Shown here in pieces: positions 18,358-27,460 of a DNA stretch of 64,000 nucleotides. The translations under genes and the position numbers were made by a program. The DNA is from Paenibacillus marchantiophytorum. GTDB taxonomy: Bacteria; Bacillota; Bacilli; Paenibacillales; NBRC-103111. Location of the stretch: positions 261,566-325,565 of the forward strand of contig NZ_BMHE01000002.1 in assembly GCF_014640555.1 (NCBI RefSeq), read 5' to 3'. The notes under the pieces were generated by a model, which made no database searches, was not told the DNA's origin, and worked only from the letters and a program-made list of their open reading frames with translations. Numbering within the stretch: position 1 is the stretch's first letter; every line of letters starts with the position of its first letter.

Positions 18358-21300
18358 ATGAAGAAGTATGTTGGCTTGATGTTGATTGTGTTCATGTTAT
18401 TAGGTGGTTTGGTGCCTGCAAGCTATGCAGCCAGTGTATCCATCACCCAGACAGGTCAAGTCGTGACCGCAACGAACGGAGCTTTGACGATTACGTATGA
18501 TTTGAGTACAGGGCGGGGTAATCTCAGTTCGGCAGGGGTAACGATTCTAGCGAATTTTTATTCCGATTATGCGGTGTCGGGAAGCGCAACGAGAATTAAT
18601 TCCTACGATGCGGCTGCACGCACAGCAAGCTGGACATCGATTGGCAGCGATGGATATGGCACCGGAGGCTATAAGCTGACGCTTACGAGCAGTTTGAGCT
18701 CGGGCTCGACGATTGTTTTAAACATCTATCTGTATGCCGATATCCCTTACTTTCTAACAGATATGCAGGTGCAGAAGGGGACGAGCCAGACGCTCGATTT
18801 CTTGGAGCCGATCGCTTCTCAGAATCTTGCGATTGCAGCCGGATCGAATAAGAAAGTATTCACGACGCCGTTCACGAACAATAACGATTTTGGCGTTGCG
18901 CCTGTGAATGCTTTTGGCAGCTTTACCGGCACAAGCTATTGGGTAACGTCGGTGTTCGATGACACGACCAAAAATGGTTTGGTTGCCGGCGCGGCAACGG
19001 TGAAGAATTGGGTCAGCGCGCAGTATCTTGCTCCTGCTTCGTCAGCGAACGGGAATTTAACGGGCTTCTCGGTCTATAACAATGGCGGCAAGCAAAGTGG
19101 AACGAGCGTATCCAGCGATAAGTTTTTTCTTGGCTATTATGCGGATTACCGTACAGGGCTTGAGGAATTTGGAGCCAAGTACAATGTAGGTGAACCTCAT
19201 TTAACTTGGAGCGGCGGAGTTCCGGTAGGCTATAACAGCTGGTATTCCCTGCGATTTGATGATTTGACCGCAGAGAATATGTATCCTCTGGTTGATTATG
19301 TAGCGAATAATATGCAAAGCAAAGGCTATCAATATGTCAATCTGGATGCAGGCTGGGAAATCGGTGATGGCGATTGGACGCCGAATGCCGCCAAATGGCC
19401 TGTGAAGGTCGCTGGTGAGAATCCGATGAAATCGTTCACCAATTATGTGCACAGCAAAGGATTGAAGGCGGGCACTTACATCAACCCATTTAGCGTAGAG
19501 TCCAGTTTCTTGGACACAACGATTCCGAATACCAGCTATACGTTCAGGCAGGCTGTTCTCAGGGATACGTCAGGCGCGCTTAAAACGACCTACATCGGTA
19601 CTTATGCGCTGGATACCACGCATCCAGGCACGCAGCAATATTTGCGGGATTCGATTCAGCGCTATATCGATTGGGGATTCGATTATATCAAGGCTGATTT
19701 CCTTGATTTCGGCTTGTACGAAGGCAATCATTATGACAGCACCAAAAATGGCATGCAAGCCTATCGCTTAGGAATGGGAATCTTGAAGGATAAAGTGTTG
19801 GCCGCCGGTCGTCCCATTTTTATCGATGAATCGATTTCACCGCTTCTGCCAGCGGCATTCGCTCATGGGCGCCGATTAGGCTGCGATACAGAGCTTGGCG
19901 TGACTGGCGGGGGTATGACGTATACAGGGTATGAACGGCAAGCCTTCAATGCCGCTGCCTCTTGGTTTTCCAACGGGACGATCTGGCAGTATAACGATGG
20001 CGATATGGAAATGGTCGATAATCTATCCGGCAATGGCAGCAATCGTTATGATAAAAATCAAGCCCGGCTGTTAACGAATGCCGTGGCATTAGCAGGCGGC
20101 CACTGGCTGGTCAGCGAGCAGCTGTCTGCAGTGCCGGATGATAAGATGGACATTTTGCGGAATAGCAAATTGCTGCAAATTTCCCAATTAGGGAAAGCGG
20201 CGAAACCGGTCAGCATGACCAATTTCTATGCTGGCGGCGAACATTCTCCTTCCCAGCTGTATCTAACGGATACGAATGGAGATCGGATCGTCGGTCTCTC
20301 CAATTGGGCGAACACAGCCGCTTCGGTGACAGTGACTTTTGCTGATCTGGGCTTGAGCGCCACTACGCCTTATTATGTCAGCGACTTGTATAAAGGGATT
20401 AGCTTGGGGACGTTTACAGGCAGCTACACGCAAAGCTTCGCCGATGCGGATGCAACGATGATTGCCATCTCTGCAGCGAACCCGTCACTGCCCTCTGCGC
20501 CTGTGAATATATCGTTGGGCAAAACAGCGACGGCTTCCTCCCTGTGGTCAGCGGGGTATGAAGCCTCCAAAGCGAATGACGGCAGCATGGCGACCCGCTG
20601 GAACAGCGCTTCCGGCCAAGTGAGCAACCAATGGCTGGAAATTAATTTCGGAGCAAGCACAACGGTGAACCGTGTAACGCTTAAGGAATATGGCCAGCGA
20701 GCAACCCAGTACCAATTGCAAGCGTGGAATGGAAGCAGCTATGTCAACCTTGTGAATGGGAACAAGCTTGGCTTTGAGAAGGAAATTAATTTTGCGGCTG
20801 TAACGACGACCAAACTACGGATGAATATTCAATATGCATCGGCTGAACCGTCGATATTTGAATTCGAGGCGTTTCAAGTCAGCGGGAACTCAGGCGCTGT
20901 TGTGGATCAAGATGATAGCGGCGCATCTTTCAGCCCGTACCACGACCTGCGGGGCCAAATTCAGCGTATGCAAGTATTCAAGCCAAGCACAACGAACGTG
21001 CCAAGAATTGATATTTACAGCTATAAGAACGGATCGCCCAAAGGTCCGCTCACGATCGACATCGTAGCTCTGGATGCAAGCTTGAATCCGACGAGCCGAT
21101 TGTTCACAACGACGATTTTGGCGGTTAATTTCCCAACAACAGTCAGCTTAATTCCGATTTATACGAGGCTGACCGGATTGACCGCGAATGGCAATTACGG
21201 CATTATTTTGCGCTCGCCTTCCACGGTTGAATCCGCCGCCAACAACTATTTTGGGATGGCCTATAGCGATAGCAACCCATATGCGAATGGGATGGAGAGG

Positions 21301-21378
21301 CTTTCCATCGATGGCGGAGCTACGTGGACAACGGAAAACAGCGGAAATCGCGATTTGCAATTTACCGTCTATAAGTGA
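18358..21378 (+). CDS. Secreted GH-D clan glycoside hydrolase with F5/8 type C domain
   Basis: 1006 residues. A signal peptide (about 1-25, ending ASYAAS) points to secretion. An N-terminal beta-sandwich region covers about 26-280. A TIM-barrel region begins near GYNSWYSLRFDDLTAEN and contains LDAGWEIGDGDW. Asp447 in YIKADFLDFG is the candidate nucleophile and Asp510 in RLGCDTELG the candidate acid/base; their 63-residue spacing suits GH27/GH36-like enzymes. Residues about 720-850 form a coagulation-factor-type C (CBM32-like) domain (LGKTATASSLWSAGYEASKA). The last 150 or so residues form a further beta-rich domain that I do not recognise. It probably releases alpha-galactosides outside the cell for the adjacent importer; other clan GH-D activities remain possible. 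Confidence 0.8.
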   Translation: MKKYVGLMLIVFMLLGGLVPASYAASVSITQTGQVVTATNGALTITYDLSTGRGNLSSAGVTILANFYSDYAVSGSATRINSYDAAARTASWTSIGSDGYGTGGYKLTLTSSLSSGSTIVLNIYLYADIPYFLTDMQVQKGTSQTLDFLEPIASQNLAIAAGSNKKVFTTPFTNNNDFGVAPVNAFGSFTGTSYWVTSVFDDTTKNGLVAGAATVKNWVSAQYLAPASSANGNLTGFSVYNNGGKQSGTSVSSDKFFLGYYADYRTGLEEFGAKYNVGEPHLTWSGGVPVGYNSWYSLRFDDLTAENMYPLVDYVANNMQSKGYQYVNLDAGWEIGDGDWTPNAAKWPVKVAGENPMKSFTNYVHSKGLKAGTYINPFSVESSFLDTTIPNTSYTFRQAVLRDTSGALKTTYIGTYALDTTHPGTQQYLRDSIQRYIDWGFDYIKADFLDFGLYEGNHYDSTKNGMQAYRLGMGILKDKVLAAGRPIFIDESISPLLPAAFAHGRRLGCDTELGVTGGGMTYTGYERQAFNAAASWFSNGTIWQYNDGDMEMVDNLSGNGSNRYDKNQARLLTNAVALAGGHWLVSEQLSAVPDDKMDILRNSKLLQISQLGKAAKPVSMTNFYAGGEHSPSQLYLTDTNGDRIVGLSNWANTAASVTVTFADLGLSATTPYYVSDLYKGISLGTFTGSYTQSFADADATMIAISAANPSLPSAPVNISLGKTATASSLWSAGYEASKANDGSMATRWNSASGQVSNQWLEINFGASTTVNRVTLKEYGQRATQYQLQAWNGSSYVNLVNGNKLGFEKEINFAAVTTTKLRMNIQYASAEPSIFEFEAFQVSGNSGAVVDQDDSGASFSPYHDLRGQIQRMQVFKPSTTNVPRIDIYSYKNGSPKGPLTIDIVALDASLNPTSRLFTTTILAVNFPTTVSLIPIYTRLTGLTANGNYGIILRSPSTVESAANNYFGMAYSDSNPYANGMERLSIDGGATWTTENSGNRDLQFTVYK

Positions 21379-21406
21379 ATGAAATAAACAGATGAGGGTG
21401 TTGGCC

Positions 21407-23512
21407 TTGCCGATAATTTATCACGAAGATTTGCGATTATTCGAAATTGAAACGCGCACGACCTCCTATGTGTTTGGCTTGAATGACAAAGGGGTCCTGC
21501 AGCAGATTTATTGGGGAGATGCCATTGATGCGCGCGAATGCGCGCATCTTCTGCAAAGCCGTCATCACAGTTCCTTTGATGCTGAAGTGGATAGGGAAAA
21601 GGAAGAATACGGCGGTCATGGCGGAAGCAGCTATGTGGAGCCGTGCTTGAAGGTTAGGTTCCAAGATGGCGTCAGAGATTTGAAACTGGCCTACAAGGGG
21701 TTTGCAATTGAGCAGGACACACTCCGAGTCATTCTCAAAGACGTTCATTATGATCTGATCGTCAATCTAACTTACAAAGTCATTGACGAGCATGATTTGA
21801 TTGAACGGACTGCCGAGGTTGTCAATCAGAGCGACACGGAGGTCGTCATCGAGCAAATGATGTCCGCAGCCTGGTCTTTGCCCATTCTTCCAAGCTATCG
21901 TCTGACGCATGTGTCGGGAAGATGGTCCGGAGAGTTTCAGCTTAGAGACACCATGCTGTCGGAGGGCAAGAAAACCTTGGAATCCAGAAGAGGCTTCACG
22001 GGGGCCCATGCGAATCCATGGTTTGCTGTGGATAACGGGAAGGCGGACGAAATTTCCGGCAAGGTGTGGTTTGGCGTTCTGGGCTGGAGCGGGAACTGGA
22101 AAATCGTTGCGGAGAAAACGAATTTCAACCATGTGCGCGTTGTTGGCGGCATGAACGATTTTGACTGTCCGATTCTGCTGCAAGGTGGGGAGCGCATAAC
22201 GTCCCCGTCTTTCATCGGCGGCTATACTTCGCGGGGCTTCGGTGACATGAGCAGGCAGCTTCACAGTTATCAGCGGGCTTTCGTTTTTCCATCGCAGGCT
22301 CATCGCAGGGTGCTGTATAATTCGTGGGAAGCGACGTACTTCCAAGTCGAAGCTCAAGGGCAAATGGAGCTGGCGCGATCGGCTGCGAAGCTTGGCGTAG
22401 AGCTTTTCGTTGTGGATGACGGCTGGTTCGGCAGCAGAAACAGCGACCAGGCAGGTCTGGGGGACTGGCATGTGAATGCCGAGAAATTCCCGAATGGGCT
22501 TGAGGAGCTGATTGATGAAGTCACCAGCCTTGGCATGGACTTCGGCATCTGGGTTGAGCCTGAATCTGTCAATCCTGATAGCGATCTATACAGGAAGCAT
22601 CCGGATTGGGTGTATCAATACCCGACACGGGAGGGCACCTTGCAGAGGAATCAATTGCTGCTTAATTTGGGCAAGCCGGAAGTAAAACAGTATATTCTCG
22701 ACTTCATGACGGAGTTATTGAGCAGCTACAGCATCACTTTTATCAAATGGGATATGAATCGCACCTTGACAGAAGCAGGGACAGCCGACGATATCCAGAA
22801 TCCTTATCATGCCGTATGGGTGCAGCATGTGCAGAGCTTGTACGAAATCTGGGCTGAGCTGAGGACGAAATTCCCCCATGTCGAATTCGAATCCTGCGCG
22901 GGCGGGGGCTCCAGAATCGACTTGGGCATTCTTCGCTATGCCGATCAGGTATGGCCAAGCGACAACACGGATGCCTTTGATCGCCTGCGTATTCAGGAGG
23001 GCTTTGCTTACGTGTATAGTCCGCAAGTGATGATGTGCTGGGTTACCGAGTCGCCGCATAGCTTGAACGGAAGGAGCCTTTCACTGGCCTTTCGCTTCCA
23101 CAGCGCCATGATGGGAGGGCTCGGCATCGGGGCCAACTTGAAACTGTGGTCGGAGGAGGAAATGCAAGAAGCTGCCGCTTATATTGCCCAGTATAAAGAG
23201 ATTAGACACATCATAATGGCGGGTCATCAGTATCGCTTGCGATCGCTGAGAGATTCGGATGTGGCTGCCGTTCAATATGTAAGCAAGGACGGGGACGAAG
23301 CGGTTGTGTTTCTATTTCTGCATGCGCAGCAGTTTGGCAATTCCTCGCCGAGCATAAGCCTACAGGGCTTGGAGCCGAATGCCGATTATTTGGTGCATGG
23401 CTTGGAGCAGGAACCGGTCCCATTCAAAGGTAAAAACTTGATGCATGTGGGCTTGAATCCCAAATTAACGGGTGATTATGACAGTGCTCTCATTCGGTTG
23501 CAAAGGGTGTAG
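21407..23512 (+). CDS. Alpha-galactosidase, GH36
   Basis: 701 residues from a TTG at 21407. TGAGGG lies 8 bases upstream, and the resulting N-terminus MPIIYHEDLRLFEIE matches the usual start of family members better than the ATG at 21392. Catalytic residues are clear: nucleophile Asp449 in FIKWDMNRTLTE and acid/base Asp519 in WPSDNTDAFDR, 70 residues apart as in characterised bacterial GH36 enzymes. Substrate-binding blocks DDGWFGSRNSD and WVEPESVNPDS are also present. There is no signal peptide, so it should act in the cytoplasm on galactosides brought in by the upstream ABC transporter. It is the last gene of the module, followed by a strong terminator. Confidence 0.94.
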   Translation: MPIIYHEDLRLFEIETRTTSYVFGLNDKGVLQQIYWGDAIDARECAHLLQSRHHSSFDAEVDREKEEYGGHGGSSYVEPCLKVRFQDGVRDLKLAYKGFAIEQDTLRVILKDVHYDLIVNLTYKVIDEHDLIERTAEVVNQSDTEVVIEQMMSAAWSLPILPSYRLTHVSGRWSGEFQLRDTMLSEGKKTLESRRGFTGAHANPWFAVDNGKADEISGKVWFGVLGWSGNWKIVAEKTNFNHVRVVGGMNDFDCPILLQGGERITSPSFIGGYTSRGFGDMSRQLHSYQRAFVFPSQAHRRVLYNSWEATYFQVEAQGQMELARSAAKLGVELFVVDDGWFGSRNSDQAGLGDWHVNAEKFPNGLEELIDEVTSLGMDFGIWVEPESVNPDSDLYRKHPDWVYQYPTREGTLQRNQLLLNLGKPEVKQYILDFMTELLSSYSITFIKWDMNRTLTEAGTADDIQNPYHAVWVQHVQSLYEIWAELRTKFPHVEFESCAGGGSRIDLGILRYADQVWPSDNTDAFDRLRIQEGFAYVYSPQVMMCWVTESPHSLNGRSLSLAFRFHSAMMGGLGIGANLKLWSEEEMQEAAAYIAQYKEIRHIIMAGHQYRLRSLRDSDVAAVQYVSKDGDEAVVFLFLHAQQFGNSSPSISLQGLEPNADYLVHGLEQEPVPFKGKNLMHVGLNPKLTGDYDSALIRLQRV

Positions 23513-23553
23513 CGCAGAAAAATATTTGTTCGAGTGAAAAATGTCTGAAATGC

Positions 23554-23585
23554 AGAACCTACGCCCAAGGGCTAGGTTCTTTTCT
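23554..23585 (+). terminator. Intrinsic terminator of the alpha-galactoside operon
   Basis: AGAACCTA with inner GCCC pairs with GGGC and TAGGTTCT around an AA loop, followed by TTTCTT. Confidence 0.85.
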
Positions 23586-23597
23586 TCATTTTGACCG

Positions 23598-23647
23598 TTG
23601 TGCGGCAACCTGTCAGCCTCTATACTTATAAGTGAGAATTATTATCA
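23598..23647 (+). promoter_or_regulatory. Promoter with Fur box for the second iron regulator
   Basis: TTGTGC (23598-23603), 17-base spacer, TATACT (23621-23626), then TGAGAATTATTATCA at 23633-23647, one mismatch from the Fur consensus. The start codon at 23670 follows. Confidence 0.8.
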
Positions 23648-23669
23648 ATTATTGAATCGAGGGAAAACA

Positions 23670-25370
23670 ATGAGCGAGCCGCAATTTTCGACCAAAGAGC
23701 TGGCAGACAGAGGATCTCTCTTGTTTGCTTTTAAACATATGCAATATATAGAATCTGCCCTTGAATGGAAACGAGTCGTCACAGGTAGGGAGGAGCATAC
23801 ACTTCTCATTGCGCTGGAAGGGAGCGGACGTCTGAGCAGTGAAGACGATCAGCAGACGATTAGCAAAAGTACATGCGTAGCTGTGGAGCCTGGCAAGAAA
23901 TTCATGATTAAGAGCGATCAGCAGGATGTGTTAAAAGGTTATTTCTTAACGTTTCATCTTTTTCGCCTAGATACGGACATTCCAGCGTCCCTTCAGCAGG
24001 AACGGGGATGCCCGTTTGCCGGAGAGGTACAGCTGTCACAATTTCCCGATATTGCACGCATGGTTAGCCAACTGGCAGAGCTTGATAGTGAGGTGGGCGA
24101 ATTGTCCCGCCATAAACGGCAGATGCTTTTTCAGAATTTGATCCATCGCATTTGGGAACAAAAGGTGCAAAGGCCTGTCAAGACGGATTCGAGAGCGGGA
24201 ATTGGCCGCACCGTTGCTTACATGGAGCATGCTTATTATGAAGATGTCACGCGAGAGAAGCTGGCCGCTCTGGCTGGGATGAGTCCGGCTCACTATTCGA
24301 CGGCCTTTCGCAAGGAGGTTGGCAAGACGCCGCTTGATTATTTGACCGAGGTTCGTGTGAGCCGGGCGAAAGAGATGCTCCTGTCATCGGATGAACGCCT
24401 GCATGATATTGCGAAGCAAGTCGGTTACAGCAGCGAGTACTATTTCAGCAATCGCTTCAAGCAGATCACGGGCTACCCGCCTTCTGAGTATGCACACCGC
24501 AACCGCGCCAAGAAGATGATAAGCTCACGTTCGTACACAGCTTATTATCGCGGGAGTGTGGGGGAAGAAGTTGTGCCTGAGCAGGTTATCGGTTTGTTCA
24601 TCGAGGATTACTTGGCGGCACTTGGCGTGAAGCCGCTGCTTCAATATGCCTGTGGTCCGTATTACCAAAAGTACTTGGAGCTTCATTTGAATGAGGTGCA
24701 GAAGCTTGATGTGATGGAGATTGATTTCGATGCGGTATGGCGATCTAAACCAGAATTGATTTTGCTTGCATTTCCGGATTTTGCAACGAAAGGATCGTAT
24801 GAACAGTTTGCTCAAATTGCTCCGACCTATGTGTTCGAGCATGCGGCTGAGGATTGGCGTGAGACGTTCCGCACAGTAGCTGAACTGGTGGGTCGCAAAC
24901 CTCGAGCAGAAGAGTTCCTTCGTCATTATGAGGAGAACGCGGCGTATTGCCGTGAGGTGCTGAAGCAGGCCATTGGCAATCAAACAGTGGCGTTATTGCG
25001 GCTGCATGCAAGCGGAGAGCTGCGTCTCTATGGAGGACCGCATGGGTATAGCGGCACCGTGTTGTATCACGATTTGGGGCTGACTTTGCCAAGCTTAGTG
25101 CGTCAGTGGTCGTGGGGACATACCGGAGGCGTGCGCGCAATTGCGCTGGAGCGGCTTCGCGATCTGGATGCGGACCATCTATTTCTTGTCATAGACGACG
25201 GCGTTGAGAAAGAGGAAGAGCTTCTTTTATCCAGTGAGGTATGGAAAGAACTTGCAGCAGTAAAGCATGGACGCATTTATGAAGTCAGTACGGATGTGTG
25301 GATGACGTTTGGCGCTTTGGCTAATGAGCGTAAAATAGCGGATGTGATGAACGCGTTGCTTACGTCATAA
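23670..25370 (+). CDS. AraC-family regulator fused to a siderophore-binding-protein domain (second copy)
   Basis: 566 residues from the ATG at 23670 (CGAGGGA 5 bases upstream). An AraC double helix-turn-helix occupies about 178-280 (LAALAGMSPAHYSTAFRKEV and LHDIAKQVGYSSEYYFSNRF). A binding-protein domain covers about 300-566. That domain is strikingly close to the lipoprotein encoded next: ELRLYGGPHGYSGTVLYHDL here against EIRLYGGPQGYSGSVLYKDL there, and DWRETFRTVAELVGRKPRAE against NWRETLRTVGDLVGKKKEAD. The two probably recognise the same ligand, one outside and one inside the cell. A Fur box controls it. It is likely the activator of the downstream lipoprotein gene and of a transporter located elsewhere. 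Confidence 0.88.
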   Translation: MSEPQFSTKELADRGSLLFAFKHMQYIESALEWKRVVTGREEHTLLIALEGSGRLSSEDDQQTISKSTCVAVEPGKKFMIKSDQQDVLKGYFLTFHLFRLDTDIPASLQQERGCPFAGEVQLSQFPDIARMVSQLAELDSEVGELSRHKRQMLFQNLIHRIWEQKVQRPVKTDSRAGIGRTVAYMEHAYYEDVTREKLAALAGMSPAHYSTAFRKEVGKTPLDYLTEVRVSRAKEMLLSSDERLHDIAKQVGYSSEYYFSNRFKQITGYPPSEYAHRNRAKKMISSRSYTAYYRGSVGEEVVPEQVIGLFIEDYLAALGVKPLLQYACGPYYQKYLELHLNEVQKLDVMEIDFDAVWRSKPELILLAFPDFATKGSYEQFAQIAPTYVFEHAAEDWRETFRTVAELVGRKPRAEEFLRHYEENAAYCREVLKQAIGNQTVALLRLHASGELRLYGGPHGYSGTVLYHDLGLTLPSLVRQWSWGHTGGVRAIALERLRDLDADHLFLVIDDGVEKEEELLLSSEVWKELAAVKHGRIYEVSTDVWMTFGALANERKIADVMNALLTS

Positions 25371-25448
25371 TCGTACAATTACATAAAAAAAATCGAACAA
25401 TTCCGTATGGTATTCCCTAGGTGCATATGATAAAATTTCAATTGAAAT

Positions 25449-25463
25449 TGAGAATCAATATCA
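25449..25463 (+). promoter_or_regulatory. Fur box upstream of the second iron lipoprotein
   Basis: TGAGAATCAATATCA differs from the 15-base Fur consensus at two positions. It lies 22 bases before the ATG at 25486, just downstream of a TATGAT (25426-25431) that could be a -10 element. Confidence 0.65.
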
Positions 25464-25485
25464 TTTGAGAGAAGGTTTGACTTGC

Positions 25486-26490
25486 ATGAAGTGGGGACAG
25501 CGTGTGGAAAAACAATGGCTGCTAGGCATGATAGCCGTTTTCGTGGTTGTTTTAACAGCTTGTGGCAATGGGAGCGGGGGTTCGCAGGGAAAAGAACATA
25601 AGGCAGATGGTCTTGCATCAGTGGCTGCAGCTCAGCCTGCATTCACCGCTGGCAAGTTTAAGCATGTGATGGGGGAAATCGAGATTAAAGAGCAGCCGAA
25701 GCGGATTATCGGGCTGTATATGGAGGATTTTCTTGTTGCTCTAGGCATCAAGCCCGTTGCGCAGACGGTGATAGGCAGCTTTTCTCTGCAATATTTGAAG
25801 CCTCATATTGGCGATTTGCCCAAAGTGGATACGAGTGCAATCAACTTCGAAGCCGTGCTTCAGACGCAGCCTGATTTATTGCTGTTAGCTTTTAAGAATT
25901 ATGCGGAAGAAGGCCGCTATGATCAATTTTCAAAAATAGCACCTGCCTATGTATTCGGTGAAGATGCGCCTAACAACTGGCGGGAAACGTTGCGTACCGT
26001 TGGCGATTTGGTAGGCAAGAAGAAGGAAGCCGACAAGGTCCTCAAGGATTATGAGGCCAAAGTGGCAGCAGCGAAAAGCAAACTTGCTGCTTCGATTGGC
26101 CGGGAGAAGGTTGCGCTTCTGCGAGTGCGCAACAACAAAGAAATCAGACTCTACGGTGGACCGCAAGGATACTCAGGTTCAGTACTTTATAAGGATCTTG
26201 GTCTGGAAGTACCTGATTTCGTCAAAAAAACCTCATGGGGAGCAACGGGTGGCGTATCGCCGATATCAATGGAGGTTTTGCCGGAGCTGGACGCGGACCA
26301 TTTGTTCATCACGATTGATGAGGCTGGGCGCGGCAAGGCCAAGGAGCTGATGGAAAGCAGCATCTGGAAGAGTCTTCCTGCTGTGAAGAAAGGCCAAGTC
26401 CATGAGGTCGATCTTGATCACTGGATGACCTTCGGCCCTGTTGCTTATAACATGAAGGTCGATGATGTTGTCAAAGCTTTGGTCAAGTAA
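25486..26490 (+). CDS. Iron-siderophore substrate-binding lipoprotein (second copy)
   Basis: 334 residues with a lipobox LTAC (Cys26) after a hydrophobic segment, then a Gly/Ser-rich linker. The binding-protein fold begins near KHVMGEIEIKEQPKRIIGLY. GAGAGAAGG precedes the ATG at 25486. It is a close paralogue of the C-terminal domain of the preceding regulator over its whole length, which supports a common ligand. It should deliver a ferric siderophore to a FecCD permease, but none is encoded next to it. It either uses the permeases at 2-4 kb or others outside the window. A nitroreductase gene follows after 24 bases. Confidence 0.9.
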   Translation: MKWGQRVEKQWLLGMIAVFVVVLTACGNGSGGSQGKEHKADGLASVAAAQPAFTAGKFKHVMGEIEIKEQPKRIIGLYMEDFLVALGIKPVAQTVIGSFSLQYLKPHIGDLPKVDTSAINFEAVLQTQPDLLLLAFKNYAEEGRYDQFSKIAPAYVFGEDAPNNWRETLRTVGDLVGKKKEADKVLKDYEAKVAAAKSKLAASIGREKVALLRVRNNKEIRLYGGPQGYSGSVLYKDLGLEVPDFVKKTSWGATGGVSPISMEVLPELDADHLFITIDEAGRGKAKELMESSIWKSLPAVKKGQVHEVDLDHWMTFGPVAYNMKVDDVVKALVK

Positions 26491-26514
26491 CAAGCTGAAG
26501 GGAAGCGAAACGAT

Positions 26515-27084
26515 ATGACGCAAGTAAATGAAGGTATCGCAGCAACTATTCGTGAACGCAGGACCATTAATCAATTCACCGGCGAAGTTATACCGAAGGA
26601 AGTCATGTTAGCACTGCTGGATGATGCGGTATGGGCGCCGTTCCATTCACGCAATGAGCCGTGGCGGTTTATTATGTATCTTGGTGCAGGCAGGAAACAA
26701 TTCTCGGATGCTGTCCTTCTGACCTATCCGAAGGATAAACTGGAAAAGCTTGGCCCTCAAGTAGAAGACGCCTACTGCAAGCAAGTTCCGGTCACCCTTC
26801 TCGTGCTCATTGAGGAGGAGCCCCGACCGAAGGAGTGGGAGGAAGCTTTTTCGGCGGCCAGTGCACTGATTCAGAATTTGCAGCTGCTCGCTTGGGAACG
26901 CGGAATCGGCGTTGTCTGGAAAACAAACGAATACAACTGGAGTCCTGAGTTTCGGGAGGCAGCAGGCGTCAAACCCGGTGAGAAGGTCGTTGGCACCTTG
27001 CATTTAGGTTATTTCGATCCGGTAAAGGTAAGGAAAGCTAAGCAGCGGAAGTCGGCAGCAGAGCTGACAACGCTATTTGAGTAG
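26515..27084 (+). CDS. Nitroreductase family flavoprotein
   Basis: 189 residues. The N-terminus ATIRERRTINQFTGEVIPKE and the DAVWAPFHSRNEPWRF block are the FMN-binding start of the nitroreductase fold. A second block, AASALIQNLQLLAWERGIGV, is the usual dimer-interface helix. These cytoplasmic FMN enzymes transfer electrons from NAD(P)H to diverse acceptors; the substrate here is unknown. GAAGGGA precedes the ATG. It lies 24 bases after the iron lipoprotein and so is probably co-transcribed under Fur control. A part in reductive release of iron from the imported siderophore is a reasonable guess but unproven. Confidence 0.85.
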   Translation: MTQVNEGIAATIRERRTINQFTGEVIPKEVMLALLDDAVWAPFHSRNEPWRFIMYLGAGRKQFSDAVLLTYPKDKLEKLGPQVEDAYCKQVPVTLLVLIEEEPRPKEWEEAFSAASALIQNLQLLAWERGIGVVWKTNEYNWSPEFREAAGVKPGEKVVGTLHLGYFDPVKVRKAKQRKSAAELTTLFE

Positions 27085-27130
27085 CAGGACGGAAGGACCC
27101 AGCCTGATGGCACATACCGCACCGAGCAGG

Positions 27131-27154
27131 CCCCAATCAGCATGCTGATTGGGG
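27131..27154. repeat. Perfect 24-base palindrome after the nitroreductase gene
   Basis: CCCCAATCAGCA is followed directly by its exact reverse complement, with no loop. It stands 46 bases after the stop codon and lacks a T-run, so it is either an RNA hairpin stabilising the 3' end or a protein-binding site. Confidence 0.6.
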
Positions 27155-27369
27155 ATCAAACTCAGACGGCTATCGCTGAACAAGTCGGTTTTTGTAGCGT
27201 TTATTTATTCAGATGATCTTTCAAAGCGGATGTCGGAGTGAAGCCCAGCTTGTTTATTGCGATGAATGCGGATATTCGCGAGGACTGAGATAATCCATGT
27301 TTATGTCAGAGATAGCTTGCTTCTGTCCTGTTACAGGGGCGGTTGAATTCGAGATACAAGGGAAAAAAA

Positions 27370-27425
27370 CTCAAAGCGGCCTTACAGCAATCTCAATGTC
27401 CATTAAGCGGCGTTGAGGTTTTTTT
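27370..27425 (+). terminator. Possible terminator before the repeat block
   Basis: CTCAAAGC (27370-27377) pairs with GCGTTGAG (27410-27417) with one mismatch and is followed by seven T. An A-run precedes the left arm, so it could act in both directions. Confidence 0.5.
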
Positions 27426-27460
27426 ACGCTTAAAGCGGGGTGTTGGCAATGGCGGGGAAA

